From: Aquarana catesbeiana
Taxonomy: Eukaryota > Chordata > Amphibia > Anura > Ranidae
NCBI RefSeq assembly: GCF_042186555.1
Contig: NC_133335.1
Coordinates: forward strand, 172,977,919-173,041,918
Direction: 5' to 3'
Length of the DNA stretch: 64,000 nucleotides
Shown: one piece after another, positions 55,831 through 64,000 of the stretch
How positions within the stretch are numbered: position 1 is the stretch's first letter
Layout: each line of letters starts with the position of its first letter
Translations under genes and position numbers: made by a program
The notes under the pieces: generated by a model
Told to the model about the DNA's origin: nothing
What the model saw: the letters and a program-made list of their open reading frames with translations, nothing else
The model's database searches: none

Positions 55831-57239
55831 AAGGATGAGGGAGAGGATTTTGGGAGAGACAGAGTAAAAAGGAAGAGAGGGAGGAGGGGAGAGTCTGGTC
55901 ACCGCTCACTTACTTACACAGTCCCAGTAGGAGGTTCACTGGCTCAGTCAGAGTCTTCATGAGGTGACATTGTGATTTGTCACTGCTGACTTTAAAGTTT
56001 CCCGCCCGCACATCCCCTTCACAACAGGAGCTCTTTCATCCTGGCACCAAGAAATGCCAAGAATGTGCACTGAGCGGAGAAGGTCTCTTCTGCAATAAAA
56101 AGCCTGACTGTTTACAAATTTTTGTTTAGGGGTAAAGTTCCTTTCAGCCAAACAGGTTAAATATTTGGGATTTTGAAGATATCAAATTTAAAAGGGAAAA
56201 AATGCTGGGTTTTTTTTGGCTTTTTTTTGGCCTCTGGAGGGCAACTACAGCAGCCAAATGCAACAAAATGCTTTGAGAGAGAGAGACCTAACAAATTTTT
56301 AAAGAACATAGGAAAAATGTGTTCAGCAATGGGGAGAGGGCCATTTTATGAGACATTGTGGGCAATTCTTTCAATTTACAGTTTTGATGGGTCCCTTGAT
56401 GTTTTACATGCCGTTACCAGGATCACTAAGATTAATTTCTTGGATTTCCAATAGCGACGCTGAAGGTTAGAAGCGCATATTTTGCTGTATATGTCCACTG
56501 TTTTTTTTATACCTTTGTCTGCACAAAACATCATGACCCAAAAAATAATTTTTAAAGAAATTTCAGTCAAATTAAAAGGCTTTTTGTAGTATAATCTTCA
56601 ACTGGTGTCCGTTTAACCAGCAGTATTAGAAGTGCATTGGTCTACTCCCTAAAAAAAAACCTTATTTCACACGGTTGGTGGGCAAAAGTTTGTTTCCTGA
56701 GTAGTTATAAGAACTAAAATCAGAAATGGATGTCATACCTTATTTTCATGGCATGGCATTGTAAATCTCAAATAGCGGTCTTCATAATAAAAAATACTGT
56801 CAGCCCTTAGGTACAATTTTTAAATCACCCCGGCCATGGTACCACATTTGGATGGCAGCACCAACAAGCTTGAAATGTCAGGCAGAAGGCCCTCAAAAGT
56901 GTCTTTAAAATTTTTTTTTTTTTCAATTTTTAAAATGTACCTCTTTTGTTTTATTTTTAATGTATTTCTTTCACTATGTATATTTATTGATGGGGGGGGG
57001 GGGGGGGGGGATTGAAGTGGGTTGGAAGGAGAAAGTAGGGTATGCCAGGAATTGGCTGAGTTGGAACTGGTATTGATGACCAACACCAACCATTTGAAAT
57101 CAGAATTATTACAGATACACTGTAGTGAGAGGTAGTAGTAACAGTAGCAGCACCACTACCCAACAGAAACAGTGTGTGCTCCTAAAATTGTAAATATATG
57201 CTCTGTCATGGACAAAGCAGCCAGGGGCGTGGAATGCAT
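55831..57239. other. no gene seen
   Basis: AT-rich sequence with a G-run at 56991-57010, a T-run near 56915, and no convincing coding frame or repeat boundary. It may be old decayed repeat or unique intergenic DNA. Confidence 0.4.
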
Positions 57240-57480
57240 CTGAGATCCAAGCCTGGTTCATTTTGATAACGTTCATCCGTGTCACAATTGCCTGTGGGCA
57301 GGCATATGTGTCTACCGGTCATCACTCTTCCAACTGAGCTAAACACATTTTATGATAGGATACTTCCAAAAGTGCAGGCAAGCACCTCTAACACATGTTC
57401 TGCAAGCTCTGGCCATTGGTCCATCTTAGATACTCAGTAGTCCATCGTGGTCTTTCTTAAATACTTAGGTTGTTTCTATC
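57240..57480 (-). pseudogene. hAT transposase C-terminal (dimerisation) remnant
   Basis: Read on the minus strand, about 57465-57250, the frame gives VSKMDQWPELAEHVLEVLAC, then a degraded stretch with one stop, and VFSSVGRVMTGRHICLP followed by TGNCDTDE. The pattern of a Lys/Trp/Pro helix, LACxxxS, VFSxxG and an Arg/Leu stretch before Asn is that of the hAT C-terminal dimerisation region. The upstream catalytic parts are not recognisable beyond scattered fragments near 57700. It is short and has a stop. Confidence 0.5.
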
Positions 57481-59700
57481 CAAACTGAAACTCTTTGACC
57501 ATCCTTGACAAGCTAAGGCAGTGAGCGCTACCTGAAGCCAGGCCTGCCTACTGCTGCCTGAAGAAAGTTTACAGTGCCTCTCTTAGAGGTCTCCTGCTGG
57601 TGGTAGTTCTACCGCTGCTGCCTGCCTGGGTAGAGGAGCCACGACAGGTAGCAGAGACATCCTTGCTGCCATCTGGAAAGTCTTAGTACAAGCACTTTAG
57701 AGGCCAGTCCTCCTAGAGATGCATTTTTTTCTCTTGATGAAAAATAATCAGCCATTTTGGTCTTTTAAATAGAACCAAGAGGGTGGCAGAATGCCCCTTC
57801 ACCAAAAATGAGACAGGCCTCAGATAAAAGGCAGAAGGCCCTTAAATTATTTTATCATAATTAATAAATACATTCATTTAAATTAAGTGAATTAATTAAA
57901 GCTTGCGATGTTTAAATCTACATTTTTTAAATGTATCGTTTTCCTTTATTTATTTAGTTATTTATTTTCTGTTTTTATTTATATGTATTCAGTATTTTAA
58001 TTGGTGAAACATGCCAGGGGTAAGTGCTACCCCAGGCCATGCCTGCCCACTCTCAATTAGCTGCTGTTGGAGGCCCAGGGCATTAGCCTGCCAAGTTTTT
58101 CTGCTAACATTACAGTTGTTGAGTTCAAGCTTTCCCAAATGAAATATGCGGTTTTCAGTAAGAATTTCACTTTCACCAGAACACAAAAAGCAACACTAAT
58201 AATTACCATCTAGTGCAAATACTGTAAAATTACTGGTAAAGGTTCATGTTTCAGCCTGGCTGTTTAGTGAGTCTCTGTAGATTTGTATTGCAGACTAGTG
58301 TAATTACTGTACATCTATTCTCTGGTGCCTTACGTTTATTGCTATATACTAGATGTGCTTGATTTCATTGCAGTATACCTCTGAGCTGCGTAATTAGCGC
58401 ACATTAACTCTTGGTAGAATCTTTAACAATGCTGCATGAAATAAGTATTCTGTAATTCTACACTTGAATTACATAGGGCAAGCACAAGCATGTTAAACAT
58501 TCTATTTACTCCAAAAATAGATTTGTTTTTAGCCAAATATGTGCAGCTTTGTTCAATGGTTTGCATGATATCAGACCGGCGGATCTCAGTAGACGCATGC
58601 GTACTGTTGTATGCATTAAGCAGTAAGGATATAGAGGGCAAACATAGCGTTGTCATGGGACAAGAGTATAATAATAGCAATTATGCTACATTTTTTCAGC
58701 ACAGGCAGTCAAGTTTATCTTCAATTTTATTTCTCTGGAGTATTTTTATAATACTGGCTGACATGGTATGTAGATCTTTACAGAGAAACATAAAAACAAT
58801 AAGGTCGGATTCACAGTTCCACCAAAATTCACGCATGCACACGTTTTGAATGGCACCCCAATAAACCAACTCACCACAATAGACCCACATTTTTGCACAC
58901 CACAACCACAGTGAATGGGTAATGGACCTTCAATGCACTTTTGTCAGCATAACCCAATGCACAGATTGTTCACATCTACTATGCATTGTGGTGTGCTGAA
59001 AAAACAAAACAAAACAGTTGCAGGGGCAATAAAAGGTCTGTTGTGGTGCTTTGGCAGCCCATTAAAAATGAATGGGTTCCCTTACCATAATGCAGGATAA
59101 TGCTCAAAATACAGAAGCTGGTATTTTCACATTAAAGCTGGCCATAAATGGTTCAAATTTTGGGCGATTCAGCAGCGATCTGCCGAGATTCGAACCGTCT
59201 ATGGGCAGGCTGATTATACCCAAGTAAATCTATCGATCAACCTGGGTACAACCGGCATGTCGGATACGCAAGTGCGATTATTGCCAGCGGCTATAGCCAC
59301 AAGCAATAATCATTGTGTTTTCCTGGCAGGGATGACCTCCACAAGAGCTCATCAGGAGGGAGTTTCCCATCAACACTGACTGTGTTGATGGGGGAATTGG
59401 TGGATCATCTATTGCCTGCCTAAGAGACCAGCAAAGGCAACCTCCATATTCCCTGCCTAAAGATTTCCCTTGTCATTGTTCTCAGCCTTATGATAGCTTT
59501 ACTTCTTATATCACAACTACAAATGGGCTCAGGCATTCTCCAAACTCATCTCTATCTGAATTTCAACTTTGTGCTATTTTCTAATCCAATTAGCTTCAGC
59601 CCAGGTCATTCAACCGCCACATGTAAACAAAGGGGTGGGATGCTGTTGACATCAGTGCACTTTTATAGACACACGCCCATATTTAGTTAGTATCATTGAC
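57481..59700. other. no gene seen; possible truncated MITE near 59140-59400
   Basis: No coding frame with recognisable content. aaagctggccataaatgg at about 59143 resembles the end of a common palindromic MITE, but its partner end is not visible. Frames at 58423-58905 show no motif I know. Confidence 0.4.
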
Positions 59701-59703
59701 TAA

Positions 59704-60094
59704 TGCCGCATACACACGACTGGACTTTCCGTCAGAATAGACTCCGATGGTCTTTCCGACAGAGTTTTGCTAAAACGGACTTGCCTACACACGATCACAC
59801 CAAAGTCCGATCATTTGGAATGCACGTACGACGGGACTAGAAAAAGGAAGTTCAATGCCCAGTAGCCAATAGCTGCCCTTGCGTCATTTTTGGTCCGTCG
59901 GAATAGCATACAGACGAGCGGTTTTCCCGATAGGAACTGATTCCGTCGGAAATATTTGAAACATGTTCTATTTCTAGGTCCGTCAGAATTTTAGAAAGAA
60001 AAAGTCCGATGAAGCCCACACACGATCGGAATGTCCGACGGAATGATTCCATTGGACCTTTTCTGCCGGAAAGTCCGGTCGTGTGTATGCGGCA
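59704..60094. mobile_element. Harbinger-like MITE, second copy
   Basis: The termini are tgccgcatacacacgac and the inverted gtcgtgtgtatgcggca, perfect over 17 bp, between TAA copies at 59701-59703 and 60095-60097. It is the same family as 5801-6206 but better preserved at the ends. 391 bp, no transposase. Confidence 0.85.
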
Positions 60095-60097
60095 TAA

Positions 60098-61789
60098 GGG
60101 TTTGTTCATGTAGACTGCCGGGGGAGTGGGAAAACAGGGTTTTGGGTCATGACTAGTCCTCAGTACAGGAGGACATGTTACCTCCACTAATCATCCCTAG
60201 TAGCCACTGTTTCCTCTAAGCTCCAAAACCACCAGCAATGGATATTTTGGTGATGACTATGATGAAGGAAGGAGCAACAGAAAAATTGCTGGAGAGTCGA
60301 GTATTAGTGAGTCAGGGGGTGCCCTGAATGGGTAAAGTGCCTGTGTCTCTTTAAAATCATGGACAAATGGAGAAGATACAGAGGTTCTCACCAGGATCCT
60401 AAGGGGCTAGTAACCCAAAACTTTATTTTTCATGACCATAATCAAGATGTATGTATATAAACTTAGAAAACAGGCACGTTTTCTGCATCTCAATTCCTTT
60501 ACGCCATACAACAATAATCCTTTAGCGTTCTGCCACACAACAATAATTGTATTGAATTCCTCTAAATTGAGCCAAGATATAAATAGTTAATCAGCTGCAC
60601 AGCTGGATATGGCAATCGGATCTAGCATATAAGAAAAACAAGAGACACATGGGTCAATGAACAGAGCTACTGCTTACATCTGTATCTAGGAACGAGCAAA
60701 GCAGAGCTGCAGGTGCCTCGCATTGTGAAGCTTATTAGCAAGACCACGCTGTGTGAAAATAGTTAATGTTGCAGTTATTGATGTCTTGTAGTTTAATACA
60801 CAAGGCAGGATTTCTCCAGCTCGAGCTTTGGATAGAGAGGTAGAGGGGTGCCACATTTGTCTGATTTTATTATCTGTATTTCTGCATGGACTGATCCTGT
60901 GAATCTTTCCTTTATCTTTTTTTTTGCTTTCCACATCACATAGAAGATGCAGTACTAAACAATTCCAGCAGCTTCCCCTTTATTCACCATTCTTTAATCT
61001 AGCTGTGGTGTCATCTAAGAGCAGCAAATACCCTGGAAGAGTAGTAAAATATCTATCCATTATAATTGCTATGTTTCATAGCAAGGCTACACAGAACCAG
61101 CTCTGGTTTCACATAATAATTTGGCAAAGCCTTTCATTTAACTCTTAATGCATATATACATTATACTGATGCAGCTTTTCCCTGTCTCGAGCTACAAGAG
61201 ATCACTGCAATATACAGTATATCTATCTATATCTCGCACATTGAAAACTCACATTGCATGGAGTGATCCATTACTACAGAGGTATATGGAGTGTCAGCAT
61301 CGGGTCTTCCATAACTAGCGATCAGTAAAATTAAGAGTTTTATATTCCCAGAATTTTTGCAAAATTAGGAAGATTTCAGTGAATTATTGACAGTTTGGTG
61401 AAATGCCTTGGGGTCAATGTGGAAGGCAAAATTAAGGTGATTTGGTGGTGAGTACAATGAGCTTTAAATGGCTGCTGAGGGTTACACAGACTCTGTTTAG
61501 CTATCCTGTTCTTGTGATTGTGCACAAGATCAAATACACACACAAAAAAAAAAAAATTATAACCAGGGCTTTTTTCCAAAGAATAGGTGCAGGAACTTCC
61601 CTTTTCAGAGTCACCCCTTGTCACCACCCCTACCCACCTCTGAGCACTGTTCCTTGGTTCCACCCCCTACCCACCTCCCAGTACCACCCCCTTTAGAGAA
61701 TACAGAAGCACGTAACATTTGTGGTACTAAGTAATTTGTATCGAATTTGTTAATGATAATAAGAAAAGCAGCAAAATAGATCTCCTGCA
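60098..61789. other. no gene seen
   Basis: Mostly AT-rich sequence without low-copy motifs that I recognise. A Pro/His-rich forward frame near 61600 is a C-rich composition effect (accacccc repeats). Confidence 0.4.
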
Positions 61790-62100
61790 GTCAGCAACAA
61801 TAGACCCCCCACCCCCAGCAATAATAGATCCCACAATCAACAATGGACCACCCGCAGCACAATATACCCCAGCAACAATAGACCCCCCACAGCAACAATG
61901 GACCCCCCACAACACAATACCCCCCCAGCAAGAATAGACCCCCAGCAGCAACTATAGATTTCCCTGCAGACAGCACCAATAGACCCCCCCAGCAGCCAGC
62001 AACAATAGACCCATCCCTCAACAGCAGATCCCCCAACAACATAAGACCCCCTGCAGCAACAATAGACCTCCCCAGCAACGATAGACAGCCAAGACCCCCA
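61790..62100. repeat. agcaacaatagaccccc minisatellite
   Basis: Irregular units of 15-35 bp with cagcaacaatagacccccc. Gly/Cys-rich frames on the minus strand are artefacts. Confidence 0.8.
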
Positions 62101-62469
62101 ACTACCACTCCCCTGCCCACCGCTACCCCCTAGCAAAATTGTTTAGCAGAAACACAGGATCAGTACCCTCCCCTCTGGCAGAACGACCATCTGCCCTGTT
62201 TATATAGGCAGCTTGTCATTCTACCTCTGTACTGTGTAATTGGCGGTTGCTGGCGGACATCGAGCCCGTGGTTCCCAACACTGGGCTCCTGCTGTGTATA
62301 ATCACAGCGGGAGTGGGTCTCCGGCAGCACATGCACGCCCCAGGCCTGGAAGTGTCAGATCACATGGCACAGAGCGGCTGCCCTGCCACAGTAAATGTAC
62401 GTGGGGCTGTTTGCAAGTGGTTAATATTATAGTGTGAGCAGCGCTGGTCTACAAACCTTTTATAAATTA

Positions 62470-62620
62470 TTATTATTATTATTATTCAGGATTTATATAG
62501 CACCAACAGTTTGCGCAGCGCTTTACAACATGAGGGTAGACAGTACAGTTACAATACAATTCAATACAGGAGGGATCAGAGGGCCCTGCTCGTTAGAGCT
62601 TACAATCTAGAAGGTATATC
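62470..62620 (-). mobile_element. LINE or SINE 3' tail (L2-like)
   Basis: On the minus strand the sequence runs ttgtaaagcgctgcgcaaac, tgttggtgctatataaatcc, then (aat)n. Such a GCGCTATATAAAT end with a triplet microsatellite is typical of L2-type LINE tails and SINEs that share them. Only the tail is present. Confidence 0.6.
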
Positions 62621-63344
62621 TCCTATTTGGAAAAAAAAAACATAAATACATAAAATACATCTTATAACAAATATCAAGTGCAACTGAATATCCAAAAAGT
62701 GCTATAGTGCAAAAAATCTGTGCAATACAATCAGTGCACAATTCTTATATGAACAGTTCTATATTTAATAAAGTGCTATGGTGCAAAAAATTAATAAACC
62801 CTTTACTCAGATGTGTATCCTGTAGTTAATCAAACAAAAGTTCTTCAAAGAATACAATTATATTAATAGAATCCTCAATAATCTTCCCATCCAGTGCAGT
62901 GTCCAAAAACAATATAAGTTCACAAAGATAGCTCACAAAGTGCAGTATAACACCCAGGTGTGAGTTTGTCACCGCTCACTCTAAATCAAACTCAACAGAG
63001 ATATAGGCTGGTCAGATTATAAACCAGTGCAAACTCTCAATGATTCCAGATATACCCAGTAGCTTTGCTCCTCTCCAGACTAGAATCCATATAGCAACAT
63101 CTCTTCTATGCCCTACACTCAACACAAAGGGCAAAGAGAAGGAAGGAAGCTCTCGTCGTGTGAGATCATCAGAACAGGTTTTATTTAAAGTGCTAAAGTG
63201 CTACACTCATATGTGAAAGTGTCCACCCAACACTGGGGTACAACACATAATCCTCTAAGCCGTTCTCCGGTTTCAGCATGAACTACGACTCAGCCAACAA
63301 GGAGCATACATTACACATCTAACTTGTTAACTACCTATTACACT
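62621..63344. other. unclassified repeat-like segment, no gene
   Basis: Repeated phrases such as aaaagtgctatagtgcaaaaaatctg and aaagtgctatggtgcaaaaaatt occur about 80-90 bp apart. The style resembles the 21178-22030 insertion. No protein is seen. Confidence 0.4.
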
Positions 63345-64000
63345 TTTAAAGGCCCTAGAGCACCAGGACAATGACACGTGATGCTGACGTGGCACTGATG
63401 ACAGATGGCACTGATACGTGGCACTGATGACACTGATGTGGCACTGATGAAAGATGGCACTGATACGTGGCACTGATGACACTGATGTGGCACTGATGAT
63501 AGATGGCACTAATACGTGGCACTGATGACAAATGGCACTAATACGTGGCACTGACAGATGGCACTAATACGTGGCACTGATGACACATGACACTTATGAC
63601 AGATGGCACTTATATGTGGCACTGATGACAGATGGCACTAATACGTGGCTCTGATGACAGATGGCACTAATATGTGGCACTGATGACAGATGGAACTAAT
63701 ACGTGGCACTGATGACAGATGACACTAATGTGTGGCACTGATGACACGTGACACTGATGACAGATGGCACTGATATGTGGCACTGATGACACGTTACACT
63801 GATGACAGATGGCACTGATATGTGGCACTGATGACACGTGACACTGATGACAGATGCCACTGATACATGGCACTGATAACACGTGACACTGATAACAGAT
63901 GGCACATGACATTGACAGGTGGCACTGATGACAGATGGCACTAATATGTGGCACTGATGACAAATGGCACTGATGACAGTGTGGACAGATGGCAGTGGGG
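63345..64000. repeat. gatggcactgatacgtggcactgatgaca minisatellite, reaching the window edge
   Basis: About 20 or more units of 27-45 bp composed of gatggcactaatacgtggc and actgatgaca blocks, continuing past position 64000. Open frames here (ISAICHQCH repeats) are artefacts. Confidence 0.9.

Noticed and set aside
57315..57350. tRNA-like phrase tagctcagttggaagag on the minus strand
   Set aside because: No B box, acceptor or anticodon stem fits. The same bases read as VFSSVGR in a hAT-like domain.
61563..61600. hAT end suggested by cagggcttttttcc
   Set aside because: No inverted partner or 8-bp duplication found nearby.
62400..62430. Another piggyBac-type right end (gcaagtggttaa)
   Set aside because: The short match to the terminal repeat has no partner end or internal similarity within view, so it may be coincidence or an unrelated MITE.

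Overview
This window looks like repeat-dominated nuclear DNA of a vertebrate, most likely an amphibian and probably a ranoid frog. That is an inference from the mix of transposable elements (TEs): piggyBac-like, Tc1, hAT and Harbinger-type DNA elements, L1- and CR1/L2-type LINEs, a Ngaro/DIRS-type tyrosine-recombinase element, a chromodomain Ty3/gypsy element and an endogenous retrovirus. I see no host protein-coding gene, rRNA, tRNA or CRISPR array. Almost everything up to about 55.5 kb is TE sequence. From 55.5 to 64 kb it is older, mostly unclassified DNA with scattered MITEs and minisatellites.

Layout, outermost to innermost. A piggyBac-like element (copy A) enters from the left edge and ends at a TTAA at 2633-2636. 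An old minus-strand CR1/L2-type LINE is then met in colinear pieces at 3.05-3.39, 4.52-4.55, 23.56-23.93 and 31.53-32.21 kb. It was split by a hAT MITE (3393-4521, 8-bp target duplication), a Tc1 element (4551-23553), a long-TIR element (23934-31529) and a retrovirus (LTR from 32213). The Tc1 element is itself split by a plus-strand L1-type LINE (5015-22416). That LINE carries a Harbinger-like MITE (5801-6206), a 1.4-kb insertion with a 16-bp target duplication (7745-9167), a complete 8.7-kb piggyBac element (copy B, 10864-19531) and a further insertion (21178-22030). The 23.9-31.5 kb element carries another hAT MITE and a Ngaro-type retroelement (about 25.19-31.08 kb). The retrovirus (5' LTR, tRNA-Pro-type primer site, polypurine tract, truncated 3' LTR) encloses a minus-strand chromodomain Ty3/gypsy element. 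A 5.6-kb minus-strand L1 sits in the gypsy gag (38365-43984) with a 15-bp target duplication. A 2.2-kb foldback palindrome follows (44.4-46.6 kb), then a third piggyBac copy (copy C, 49612-55461).

The only long undamaged protein gene is the 669-codon piggyBac transposase of copy B (minus strand, 16197-18206). It keeps three catalytic-type Asp positions and the C-terminal Cys/His zinc-binding region, and the element is bounded by TTAA target duplications. Copies A and C are about 50 kb apart and carry the same internal transposase deletion and the same triplication of a ~358-bp upstream unit. They therefore look like one non-autonomous lineage that could have been moved in trans by a copy-B-like enzyme. 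All other polyprotein genes are broken by frameshifts, stops or insertions. The nesting gives a relative order of insertion events that can be read from target-site duplications.
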